Assembly: GCA_903890595.1 (NCBI GenBank)
Contig: CAITBU010000469.1
Location: 1-9,437 of the forward strand
Length of the DNA stretch: 9,437 nt
Direction of reading: 5' to 3'
DNA from: an uncultured Holophagaceae bacterium
GTDB lineage: Bacteria > Acidobacteriota > Holophagae > Holophagales > Holophagaceae
Shown one piece after another: positions 1 to 8,501 of the stretch. The notes beneath the pieces were generated by a model. The model was not told the DNA's origin. It worked only from the letters and a program-made list of their open reading frames with translations, and did not search any database. The translations under genes and the position numbers were made by a program. How positions within the stretch are numbered: position 1 is the first letter of the stretch; every line of letters begins with the position of its first letter.

Positions 1-527
1 TCCTGGGGGGCGCGGTGGGCCCGGGTGTTGGTGATGCCCAGGAACTCACAGAGCTCCTGCAGGCTGCGGCGGGGCAGCTCCGGAATCAGCCGCTTGGCCA
101 GGAGGCGGGTGCAGATGAGGCGGTGGCGGCGCCAGACACCCTCGGGCAGCCAGGCCTTGAGGAAGCTGCCGTCGTAGGGGGCGTGGTGGGCCACCCAGAT
201 CCGGCCCTCCAGGTGGGGCACCAGCTTGAGGGCCACCTGCTCCCAGGGCGGGGCCCCGGCCAGCATGGGCAGGGTGATGCCCGTGAGGCGCTGGATCTCC
301 TCCGGCAGGAAACCCTCGATGGCAGCCAGGCTGGAAAAGCGCTTCTCGACCACGGGACCCGCCAGGCACACCAAGCCCACCTCGGTGATCTCCGAGGCCC
401 GGATGAAGCGTCCGGTCTTGTCCCACCGCGCCTTGGGGGTGCCACCAGTGGTCTCCAGGTCCAGCACCGCGAACCGCAGTTCCCGCAGGGCGGGGGAGCC
501 GGATTCGAGGAGTGGCACCTGGTTCAT
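1..527 (-). CDS. DEDDh-family 3'-5' exonuclease (DnaQ/PolC-epsilon-like), C-terminus cut by window edge
   Basis: The minus strand is open from an ATG at 527-525 to the window edge, giving 175 residues without a stop. The DEDDh exonuclease signature is visible: Exo I as LDLETTG at residues 22-28 (D23, E25), Exo II as HHAPYDGSFL at about 114-123 (D119), and the start of Exo III as AHRAPQ at 170-175 (H171). The next codon begins with GA, which fits the expected HRAxxD aspartate. The family removes nucleotides from the 3' end of DNA or RNA using two metal ions, as in Pol III epsilon, the PolC exonuclease domain and exonuclease-type UvrC homologues. The start overlaps the stop of the zinc-ribbon gene upstream as ATGA, implying translational coupling. 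The Exo I to Exo II stretch is rather long and contains WDKTGRFIRASEITEVG. Whether it is a stand-alone exonuclease or continues into another domain such as GIY-YIG cannot be seen. The fold is secure; the specific role is not. Confidence 0.85.
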   Translation of the reverse strand, partial: MNQVPLLESGSPALRELRFAVLDLETTGGTPKARWDKTGRFIRASEITEVGLVCLAGPVVEKRFSSLAAIEGFLPEEIQRLTGITLPMLAGAPPWEQVALKLVPHLEGRIWVAHHAPYDGSFLKAWLPEGVWRRHRLICTRLLAKRLIPELPRRSLQELCEFLGITNTRAHRAPQ

Positions 528-949
528 GCGCTGACCAGGGTCTTCAGGCCAGCGGAAAAGAGCACATCCACCTTCTTCCCAGCCCGCCGCTGCACGCGGC
601 CCAGGCCAAAGGCGGGATGATCCATCCAGGCCCCTTCCGCCCAGTGCTCCGTCACCCGGTAGGGTCGAGCCAAGGCACCGCCCTGTTCCTGGGCGAGAGC
701 CGTCTGGAACTGGGCCGGCAGGGAGCCCGGCCGGGGGCCGCTGGGCCTGGGGGCTGCGGCAGCGCGCGGCGTCCGGGCCAGGGGGGGCGGCTTGGGGGCC
801 CGGAACTTGTGGACAGACCGGCAGTTCCCGCAGATTAGCTGCTCCGGGGTGCCGTTGGTCACGGTGAGAATCTGGTGGCGGGTCTCGCCCCCACAGCGGC
901 CGCAAGGTGCGTCCACGTCCTGGCCAGCGTAGTAGGGCTTCGTGCTCAT
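524..949 (-). CDS. Small zinc-ribbon protein with Tudor/SH3-like C-terminal segment, function unknown
   Basis: This encodes 141 residues. Residues 16-19 (CGRC) and 40-43 (CGNC) form a CxxC-x20-CxxC pattern, a typical zinc ribbon. Residues 51-78 are a proline/alanine/arginine-rich linker, probably disordered. The last ~35 residues, around HPAFGLGRVQRRAGKKVDVL and FSAGLKTL, resemble the small beta-barrel (Tudor/SH3-like) seen at the C-terminus of UvrD/PcrA helicases and in CarD-type proteins, which contact RNA polymerase or nucleic acid. I infer a nucleic-acid or polymerase-binding adaptor; no catalytic motif is visible. The start is an ATG at 949-947 with only a weak purine stretch before it. 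It lies 56 bases downstream of valS on the same strand and its stop overlaps the exonuclease start by four bases. It could equally be a general conserved hypothetical protein; the zinc ribbon is the confident part. Confidence 0.8.
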   Translation of the reverse strand: MSTKPYYAGQDVDAPCGRCGGETRHQILTVTNGTPEQLICGNCRSVHKFRAPKPPPLARTPRAAAAPRPSGPRPGSLPAQFQTALAQEQGGALARPYRVTEHWAEGAWMDHPAFGLGRVQRRAGKKVDVLFSAGLKTLVSA

Positions 950-976
950 GCGATCCAGACTAGCATCGGCCGGAGC

Positions 977-1005
977 GCGCCAGGCGGGGATTGGCGCATC
1001 TCCCC
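977..1005 (-). other. Overlapping hairpins between valS and the zinc-ribbon gene
   Basis: Just after the valS stop two mutually exclusive stems can form: GCGCCA (977-982) with TGGCGC (992-997), 9-base loop, and GGGGA (986-990) with TCCCC (1001-1005), 10-base loop. Neither is followed by a T-run on the minus strand, so a standard intrinsic terminator is not supported. It may be an mRNA 3'-end protecting structure or chance pairing in GC-rich DNA. Confidence 0.25.
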
Positions 1006-3618
<2,613 letters not shown>

Positions 3619-3695
3619 GGGAATCCTTCAGGCCCCGCCAGCGTGCTTGCCAGGCCCAGAGAGGGGGCAGCGAACGCCATGGTGCCGAATGCTCC

Positions 3696-3725
3696 AGTCT
3701 ACCTGTGGGACTGCACGGGTTCCAG
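3696..3725 (-). promoter_or_regulatory. Weak candidate promoter for valS
   Basis: On the minus strand a -10-like TAGACT (3701-3696) is preceded, after an 18-base spacer, by CTGGAA (3725-3720). The matches to the sigma-70 consensus are four and three of six. It would leave a leader of roughly 70 bases before valS. The -35 part falls within the hairpin at 3718-3759. It is only one of several weak possibilities. Confidence 0.25.
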
Positions 3726-3759
3726 CACCGGCCCCTGCGGCCCGCTCCGGCGGGGAACC
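3718..3759. other. Long imperfect inverted repeat in the valS/adaptor divergent region
   Basis: GGTTCC (3718-3723) pairs exactly with GGAACC (3754-3759), and inside it CCGG (3728-3731) pairs with CCGG (3747-3750). Together they give a 42-base stem-loop with an asymmetric internal loop. It could act as an operator or as RNA structure in the adaptor leader. There is no T-run, so it is not an intrinsic terminator. Confidence 0.35.
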
Positions 3760-3791
3760 TGAGAGAATGCAGAGGTCCGTCCGGAGCTCCC

Positions 3792-4487
3792 ATGTCCTTC
3801 CCCTGCCTGCCGCTCCTCCTCCTGCTGGGCGCGGCGCCCGTCCCGGTGGAGGGCCTGGTTCTGCCCTTCCGGCAGGCGGAGATCTGCGCGGCTGTGTCGG
3901 GCCGCCTCCTGGACCTGAAGGCGGCGGAGGGCCAGGCTGTCACCGAGGGGCAGGTGCTGGCGGTGCTGGATGGGCGGCTCGAGGAGCTGGAGATGCAGCG
4001 GGCCAAGGTGCTGGTGGAGCGCCGCGAGTTCGAGGCCAAGGGCGCCAAGAAGCTCTACGACAGCAAGATCATCCCCGAGGCCAAGGCCCTGGAGTCCCGC
4101 ATCGAGCTGGACCTGGCCCGCCTCCACTACGAGACTGCGGCCCAGCAGGTCAAGCTCCGCACCATCGTGTCCCCCATGGCCGGGGTGGTGGCCCTGCGGA
4201 CCCACGAAGCTGGGGAAACCGTCGCCAGTGGCCAGCCCCTCTTCCGCATCCTGGACCTGAGCAAAGTGGTGGTGCAGTGCGCGGTGACGCCTGAGGTTCT
4301 GGGCACCCTCCACCCAGGGCAGAAGGTTCGCGTCCGTCTGCCGGCCGCGGCTGGGGACTGCGAAGGCGAGGTGCTCCTGGTGGCCGCCTGCGCCGATGCC
4401 GAGGGCAAGGTGGGCGTGCGGGTGGTGGTGGAGAACCCCGAGCGCCGCATCCGGCCGGGCCTCAAGGCTCAGGTGCTCCTGCCCTAG
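3792..4487 (+). CDS. Short periplasmic adaptor-like protein (HlyD/MFP, biotin-lipoyl-like fold)
   Basis: This encodes 231 residues. The hydrophobic N-terminus (LPLLLLLGAAP, 6-16) looks like a signal or anchor segment but lacks the usual positive residues before it. Residues ~28-62 and ~121-155 are the two halves of a lipoyl-like hybrid motif (VSGRLLDLKAAEGQAVTEGQ; SPMAGVVALRTHEAGETVASG), separated by a short alpha-hairpin (63-120). A beta-barrel segment follows to the C-terminus, ending RRIRPGLKAQVLLP, the usual 'lrpGm.a.V' close. Family members bridge an inner-membrane pump (RND, ABC or MacB type) to an outer-membrane channel. This one is shorter than the usual 350-400 residues and lacks the membrane-proximal domain. 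The ATG at 3792 is preferred over an in-frame ATG at 3705 because GGAG lies five bases upstream and the signal-like segment follows. No pump or channel gene is adjacent, so the partner and substrate are unknown. Confidence 0.85.
   Translation: MSFPCLPLLLLLGAAPVPVEGLVLPFRQAEICAAVSGRLLDLKAAEGQAVTEGQVLAVLDGRLEELEMQRAKVLVERREFEAKGAKKLYDSKIIPEAKALESRIELDLARLHYETAAQQVKLRTIVSPMAGVVALRTHEAGETVASGQPLFRILDLSKVVVQCAVTPEVLGTLHPGQKVRVRLPAAAGDCEGEVLLVAACADAEGKVGVRVVVENPERRIRPGLKAQVLLP
4484..4487. other. Shared CTAG: overlapping convergent stop codons
   Basis: The palindrome CTAG provides TAG at 4485-4487 for the plus-strand adaptor and TAG at 4486-4484 for the minus-strand hemerythrin gene. There is no intergenic space for a terminator, so transcripts from each side must run into the other gene unless stopped by another mechanism. 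Confidence 0.95.
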
Positions 4488-5146
4488 TCCCCGTCCGAGC
4501 GCTTGTAGACCTCTTCCCACTCCAGGTCGGTCCACCACTCCAGCTCGAGGCCGTCGCAGGTGATGCCGTAGGAGGGGCAGGCGACGCAGCCATCGCCCCG
4601 GTGGACCTCGGCATCGTGCTCCGGGGGGTAGCGCAGGACCAAGGCGAGGCCGGCCTCGTGAGCCGCCTGCTCTTCATCCGTCATCGGCCGGCTGGGCAGG
4701 TCCAGGACATGGAAGCGGCGCAGGCGCTCCCGGCCCTGGGGGAAGACCACGGAGTTCTCGGCGTCGATGTGCTTCCAGAGGGAGCGGCTGTAGTCCACCG
4801 CCAGCTCTTTGAGGCGCAGCCGATCCGCCTCGGCGGCCAGGGGGCTGCCCACCAGCTCGGCCAGGCCGTCCAGCAGGCCGCCCATGCGGTGGTGCTCACC
4901 GGTGAGGGCCGCGATGGGGCCGCGCTCGCCGGGCAGCTCCGCCCGCTCCACCAGGGCCCGGAAGAGGATGGTCTCCTCCTTGTCATGGTGGAAGGTGCCG
5001 GCGTAGTGGCGGAAGAAAGCCAGGAAGCGGGCGCCATCCGCAGGGTCGCCGTGACCGGTCAGGCGGGTGGTCACGAAGGCGCGGAGCGAGCCCAGCACCT
5101 GCTCGATGAGGTCGTGCTCTGCGTGGAGGTCGTCGATCAGCTGCAT
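4484..5146 (-). CDS. Hemerythrin HHE-domain protein with cysteine-containing C-terminal tail
   Basis: This encodes 220 residues. A four-helix hemerythrin-like bundle is indicated by H8/H11 in the first helix, H47 and H53/H54 with E57/E58 (HHDKEE) in the second, H85/H86 in the third and H126-x3-E130 (HIDAE) in the fourth. These are the likely ligands of a non-haem di-iron centre. Known relatives bind O2 or NO, sense oxygen, or (YtfE/RIC type) repair Fe-S clusters. After the bundle, residues 187-197 carry C187, C190 and C197 (CVACPSYGITC), then an acidic, Trp-rich end. This tail is not part of a standard HHE domain and might bind a metal. There is no membrane segment, so it is probably cytoplasmic. 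The start is the ATG at 5146-5144, four bases after the bioB stop, with AAGG upstream; a longer in-frame opening would overlap bioB. Its stop overlaps the convergent adaptor stop through a shared CTAG. Confidence 0.9.
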   Translation of the reverse strand: MQLIDDLHAEHDLIEQVLGSLRAFVTTRLTGHGDPADGARFLAFFRHYAGTFHHDKEETILFRALVERAELPGERGPIAALTGEHHRMGGLLDGLAELVGSPLAAEADRLRLKELAVDYSRSLWKHIDAENSVVFPQGRERLRRFHVLDLPSRPMTDEEQAAHEAGLALVLRYPPEHDAEVHRGDGCVACPSYGITCDGLELEWWTDLEWEEVYKRSDGD

Positions 5147-5150
5147 GGCA

Positions 5151-6101
5151 TCAGGCCTTGGCCGGGGCGCCTTCCACCCGCATGCCCAGGGACTGGAGGA
5201 GCCACTGGTCGTGGTCCAGGCCGGGGCCGGGGGTGGTGAGCAGCTTTTCGCCCGTGAAGATGCTGTTGGCGCCCGCAAAGAAGCACAGGGCCTGGAGCTC
5301 ATCGCTCATCTGGGCCCGGCCGGCGCTGAGGCGGATGCGGCTCTTGGGGAACAGGATCCGGGCCGTGGCGATCATGCGCACCAGCTCCAGGGGGGGCAGG
5401 GGGTCCACATCGGCCAGGGGTGTGCCATCCACCGCCACGAACTGGTTGATGGGGATGCTCTCGGGGGCGGGCGCCAGCTCCGTCAGCTCCTGCAGGAAGT
5501 GGATGCGCTGAGCGATGGTCTCGCCCATGCCCACGATGCCGCCGGAGCAGACCTCCAGGCCCGCCGCTCGCACCGCGCTGATGGTCTCCAAACGCTCGTC
5601 GAACTTGCGGGTGGAGATGATCGTCTCGTAGAAGTCGCGGCTGCTGTCGATGTTGTGGTTGTAGACCTGGCAGCCCGCCTCCTTGAGGCGCCGGGCCTGG
5701 CCTTCATTGACCATCCCCAGGGTGACGCAGACCTCCATGCCCAGGCCGGACACGCCCCGCACCATCTCCAGCACGGCCTCGAAGTTGGCATCGTCCTTCA
5801 CCTCACGCCAGGCGGCGCCCATGCAGTAGCGGGTGGACCCAGCAGCCCGGGCCTCGGCGGCCCCGGCCAGGACCTTGGCCACATCCTTGAGCGGCTCCAC
5901 CTTCAGGGCCGTCTGATAGCGGGCGCTCTGGGGGCAGTAGGCGCAGTCCTCCGGGCAGGCCCCGGTCTTGATGGAGTCCAGGGTGCAGAACTGGATCTCC
6001 TCGGCGTTCCAGTGCTGCCGGTGGGCCGTGGCCGCCCGGTAGAGCAGCTCGGGCACGGGCAGGTCGTGGATGGCGCGAATTTCAGCGGGGGTCTGGGGCA
6101 T
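5151..6101 (-). CDS. bioB: Biotin synthase (radical SAM)
   Basis: BioB inserts sulfur into dethiobiotin, the last step of biotin synthesis. It uses S-adenosylmethionine with a [4Fe-4S] cluster and sacrifices its own [2Fe-2S] cluster as sulfur donor. Starting at the ATG at 6101, the protein has 316 residues, normal for the family. The radical-SAM triad is C49, C53 and C56 in CPEDCAYCPQS. C93 (RYCMGAAW), C125 (EVCVTLG) and C185 (EVCSGG), with R257 in RLSAGR, match the [2Fe-2S] ligands of the E. coli enzyme. YNHNIDSSRDFYETI and the end FTGEKLLTTPG are also typical. An in-frame GTG at 6179 would add 26 residues with no family resemblance, so the ATG is preferred, although its ribosome site is weak. 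No other biotin gene is in the window. It is probably co-transcribed with the hemerythrin gene four bases downstream. Confidence 0.97.
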   Translation of the reverse strand: MPQTPAEIRAIHDLPVPELLYRAATAHRQHWNAEEIQFCTLDSIKTGACPEDCAYCPQSARYQTALKVEPLKDVAKVLAGAAEARAAGSTRYCMGAAWREVKDDANFEAVLEMVRGVSGLGMEVCVTLGMVNEGQARRLKEAGCQVYNHNIDSSRDFYETIISTRKFDERLETISAVRAAGLEVCSGGIVGMGETIAQRIHFLQELTELAPAPESIPINQFVAVDGTPLADVDPLPPLELVRMIATARILFPKSRIRLSAGRAQMSDELQALCFFAGANSIFTGEKLLTTPGPGLDHDQWLLQSLGMRVEGAPAKA

Positions 6102-6228
6102 GGGTGGCTCGCAAAGGGTCCATTCTACCCTCAAGCTCCGGCGGGCGTTTTTGACCCAGGCGTCCATTTTGATCTGCACTGGTCTGTGCTGTTCCCTGCA
6201 ATTCTACCGGATGGGCTGGGGCGAGGGC

Positions 6229-6256
6229 GGTATAGACGGGTCTAATCAAACGTCAC
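6229..6256 (-). promoter_or_regulatory. Candidate bioB promoter
   Basis: On the minus strand GTGACG (6256-6251) and TATACC (6234-6229) are separated by 16 bases, each matching four of six sigma-70 positions. Transcription would begin near 6222, leaving a leader of about 120 bases. Two GGTAGAAT sequences nearer the gene (minus strand, 6208-6201 and 6129-6122) have good -10 character but no matching -35, so the true start is uncertain. Confidence 0.3.
6233..6244. promoter_or_regulatory. Short inverted repeat, possible operator between bioB and the E1 gene
   Basis: TAGAC (6233-6237) and GTCTA (6240-6244) form a perfect inverted repeat with two central G bases. It overlaps the candidate bioB promoter and lies just upstream of the extended -10 of the divergent E1 gene, a position suited to a repressor. 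It does not match the BioR or BirA operators I know. At 5-bp arms it could be chance. Confidence 0.3.
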
Positions 6257-6264
6257 CTGGGGCG

Positions 6265-6273
6265 TGCTAGATT
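6265..6273 (+). promoter_or_regulatory. Candidate extended -10 promoter for the E1 gene
   Basis: TGCTAGATT contains the TGn extension and a -10-like TAGATT (6268-6273, four of six to consensus). No good -35 lies at the usual distance, which is tolerated by extended -10 promoters. The start would be near 6280, giving a leader of about 35 bases. Confidence 0.35.
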
Positions 6274-6303
6274 TGGGCTTCACCCCGAACCCGAGCCCCT
6301 TTA

Positions 6304-6308
6304 AAGGA
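6304..6308 (+). promoter_or_regulatory. Ribosome binding site fixing the TTG start of the E1 gene
   Basis: AAGGA at 6304-6308 is followed by seven bases and then TTG at 6316-6318. The spacing is ideal, no ATG or GTG occurs in frame before the conserved E1-alpha sequence, and the protein begins its family resemblance soon after, so TTG is the likely start. Confidence 0.75.
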
Positions 6309-6315
6309 AAGCCCA

Positions 6316-8442
6316 TTGGCCCCTAGTCCCGAGTCCTCTGCGCCCGCCACGGCCCTCTCCCGGGAGGACCGCATCCGGCTCTATCGGACCATCTACGCCG
6401 CCCGCCGGATCGACGACAAGGAGATTCTGGGGAAGCGCCAGAACAAGGTCTTCTTCCAGATCAACGGTGTGGGCCACGAGGCCGTGCAGGCCGCGGCGGC
6501 CCTGGTCTTCCGTCCTGGCCGCGACTGGTTCTTCTTCTACTACCGCGACCGGGCCCTGGCCTACGGTCTGGGCTACACCGCCAAGGAGATGTTCCTGGGT
6601 TCCGTCGGAGCCGGAGCGGACCCTGCCAGTGGTGGCCGGCAGATGCCCAGCCACTGGGGGCACCAGGCGCTGAACATCTTCACCACCTCCAGCCCCACGG
6701 GCAGTCAGCTGCTGCAGGCGGTGGGTGCGGCGGAGGCCCTGCTTCGGGCCGAGCAGGGAGATTTGCTCGGGCCCATGGACATGCAGGCCGACGAGGTGGT
6801 GCTCACCAGCACCGGAGACGGCACCTGCAGCCAGGGCGAGTTCTGGGAGGCCATGAGCAATGCCGTGAACCTGAAGGCCCCCATCGTCTTCCTGGTGGAG
6901 GACAACGGCTTCGCCATCAGCACCCCCACCGAGGTGCAGTACGCCGGTGGCAACGTGGCCGCCCTGCTGCAGGGCTATGCCGCCCAAGGCCTGCTCATCA
7001 TTGATGAGGTGGATGGCTGTGATCCCCTGGCCAGTCATGCGGCCCTCCTGAAGGCTGCGGCTTACGCCCGAGCGCGGCTCGGCCCGGCCCTGGTGCGGGC
7101 CCGGGTGATTCGGCCCTACAGCCACTCCCTGTCCGATGATGAGCAGGCCTACAAGTCGAAGACACTCCGGGAAGCCGAGGCCCTGCGCGATCCCGTGACC
7201 ACCTACGCCCGTCAGCTGGTGGCCTGGGGCGATCTCACCGAGGAAGGCCTGGCCGCCCTCAAGGACGAGGTCCAGGCCGAGATCAACGCCGCCTGGGAGG
7301 CTGCCGAGGCTGCCCCTGGGCCTGCGTCGGGCAGCTACTTCCAGCACCTCTACAGCGAGGTGGTGGACCCCACGGCTCCGGCCTTCGACACCGAGTTCGC
7401 ACCCGGCGACCAGGCGACGGGCACCAAGACCATGCTCGACCTCATCAACGCCACGCTGAAGCACGAGATGGCGCGGGATTCCAAGATCCTTCTCTTCGGC
7501 GAGGACGTGGCCGATGTCAGCCATGACGACAACGCCGAGGAGCTGAAGGGGAAGGGTGGCGTCTTCAAGGCCACGCACGGCCTGCAGAAGCGCTTCGGTG
7601 ATCACCGCGTCTTCAACACACCCCTGGCTGAAGCCACCATCGTGGGCCGCGCCATTGGCTTGGCCGTGCGCGGCTTCAAGCCCGTGGTGGAGATCCAGTT
7701 CTTCGACTACATCTGGCCCGCCATGCAGCAGCTGCGGGAGGAGCTGGCCACCATCCGCTGGCGCTCCAATGGCGCCTTCAAGGCGCCGGTGGTGGTGCGC
7801 GTGCCCATCGCCGGCTACCTCATGGGTGGCGCCACCTATCACAGCCAGTGCGGCGAGAGCACCTTCACCCACATCCCGGGCCTGCGGGTGGTCTGCCCCA
7901 GCACCGCCCTGGATGCCGCTGGCCTGCTGCGGACGGCCATCCGCTGCGACGATCCCGTGCTCTTCCTGGAGCCCAAGCACCTCTACCGGCAGACCCACAA
8001 CAAGGGCAACGATCCGGGGCCAGACTTCATGATCCCCTTCGGCAAGGCCCGCACCGTGCGCGAAGGCACCGAGCTGTCGGTGATCACCTTCGGCAACACC
8101 GTGCACCGGGCCGTCCAGGCCGCCCGGGAGGCGGAGAAGGAGGGCCTGTCCGTGGAGATTCTGGACCTCCGCTGCCTGAATCCCTACGACTGGCCCGCCA
8201 TCGCCCGCTCCGTGCAGAAGACGCACCGGGTGCTGGTGGCCCACGAGGACACGCTCTCCTGGGGCTATGGCGCCGAGATCGCCGCCCGCATCGCCGATGA
8301 GCTGTTCTTCCACCTGGACGCGCCGGTAAAGCGCCTCGCCGCCAAGGACACCTGGGTGGCGTATAACCCGGCCCTGGAAGACGAGATCCTGCCCCAGCCC
8401 AAGGACTTTCTGGAGGCCTTCCGGAACTTGGCTGCTGTCTAG
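6316..8442 (+). CDS. Fused E1 alpha/beta 2-oxoacid dehydrogenase (probably branched-chain type)
   Basis: This encodes 708 residues joining both E1 subunits in one chain. E1 decarboxylates a 2-oxoacid with thiamine diphosphate and passes the acyl group to the lipoyl arm of E2. The alpha half (about 15-355) carries GHEA near H54, YYRDRALAYGLG, GGRQMPSHWGHQ and the ThDP motif GDGT at 167-170 ending in EDN with N197. SHSLSDDEQAY resembles the HSxSDD loop of branched-chain E1 alpha. The beta half begins near 369 and shows GEDV (E396), FNTPLAE and YHSQCGEST (H509). Single-chain E1 enzymes of this kind are known in Bacteroidota and Acidobacteriota. Branched-chain oxoacids are the favoured substrate, but pyruvate or acetoin cannot be excluded from sequence alone. 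It starts with TTG behind AAGGA. No E2 or E3 gene follows, so the partners must be encoded elsewhere. Confidence 0.93.
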   Translation: MAPSPESSAPATALSREDRIRLYRTIYAARRIDDKEILGKRQNKVFFQINGVGHEAVQAAAALVFRPGRDWFFFYYRDRALAYGLGYTAKEMFLGSVGAGADPASGGRQMPSHWGHQALNIFTTSSPTGSQLLQAVGAAEALLRAEQGDLLGPMDMQADEVVLTSTGDGTCSQGEFWEAMSNAVNLKAPIVFLVEDNGFAISTPTEVQYAGGNVAALLQGYAAQGLLIIDEVDGCDPLASHAALLKAAAYARARLGPALVRARVIRPYSHSLSDDEQAYKSKTLREAEALRDPVTTYARQLVAWGDLTEEGLAALKDEVQAEINAAWEAAEAAPGPASGSYFQHLYSEVVDPTAPAFDTEFAPGDQATGTKTMLDLINATLKHEMARDSKILLFGEDVADVSHDDNAEELKGKGGVFKATHGLQKRFGDHRVFNTPLAEATIVGRAIGLAVRGFKPVVEIQFFDYIWPAMQQLREELATIRWRSNGAFKAPVVVRVPIAGYLMGGATYHSQCGESTFTHIPGLRVVCPSTALDAAGLLRTAIRCDDPVLFLEPKHLYRQTHNKGNDPGPDFMIPFGKARTVREGTELSVITFGNTVHRAVQAAREAEKEGLSVEILDLRCLNPYDWPAIARSVQKTHRVLVAHEDTLSWGYGAEIAARIADELFFHLDAPVKRLAAKDTWVAYNPALEDEILPQPKDFLEAFRNLAAV

Positions 8443-8452
8443 GAAGTTATCT

Positions 8453-8463
8453 AGCGGTCCGCT
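8453..8463. other. Short palindrome between the E1 and barrel genes
   Basis: AGCGG (8453-8457) and CCGCT (8459-8463) pair around a single T, ten bases after the E1 stop. A second small palindrome, CAGAT-C-ATCTG (8483-8493), touches the ribosome site of the next gene. Neither has a T-run. They might be a regulator site or a weak structure in a bicistronic mRNA. Confidence 0.25.
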
Positions 8464-8501
8464 CAGTCCGATAGGATCTATTCAGATCATCTGGAGGTGT
8501 C

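Noticed and set aside
46..445. Overlapping minus-strand open frames within the exonuclease region
   Set aside because: The frame starting at 527, open to the edge, contains the DEDDh motifs; the other two are out-of-frame shadows.
3705..3791. N-terminal extension of the adaptor protein to an upstream ATG
   Set aside because: The extension is Pro/Arg/Gly-rich, precedes the signal-like segment, crosses the 3718-3759 hairpin and has no good ribosome site; the ATG at 3792 has GGAG five bases upstream.
3619..3791. T-box riboswitch upstream of valS
   Set aside because: The leader is too short and lacks the T-box consensus and a terminator/antiterminator pair; T-boxes are also mainly a Firmicutes feature.
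5147..5302. N-terminal extension of the hemerythrin frame into bioB
   Set aside because: The added 52 residues are Ser/Pro/Ala-rich out-of-frame translation of bioB, while the bundle begins at the ATG at 5146 directly after the bioB stop.
6102..6179. GTG start adding 26 residues to BioB
   Set aside because: The extra sequence has no resemblance to BioB N-termini, and the ATG form already has normal family length.
6102..6315. BirA or BioR operator controlling bioB
   Set aside because: I could not find the long TTGTAACC-type BirA palindrome or the TTATAGATATCTATAA-type BioR box in this region.
6301..8313. Very long open frame (670 codons) antisense to the E1 gene
   Set aside because: It mirrors the strongly supported E1 coding sequence, has low-complexity G/H/A/Q-rich composition typical of the antisense frame of GC-rich genes, and shows no recognisable domain.
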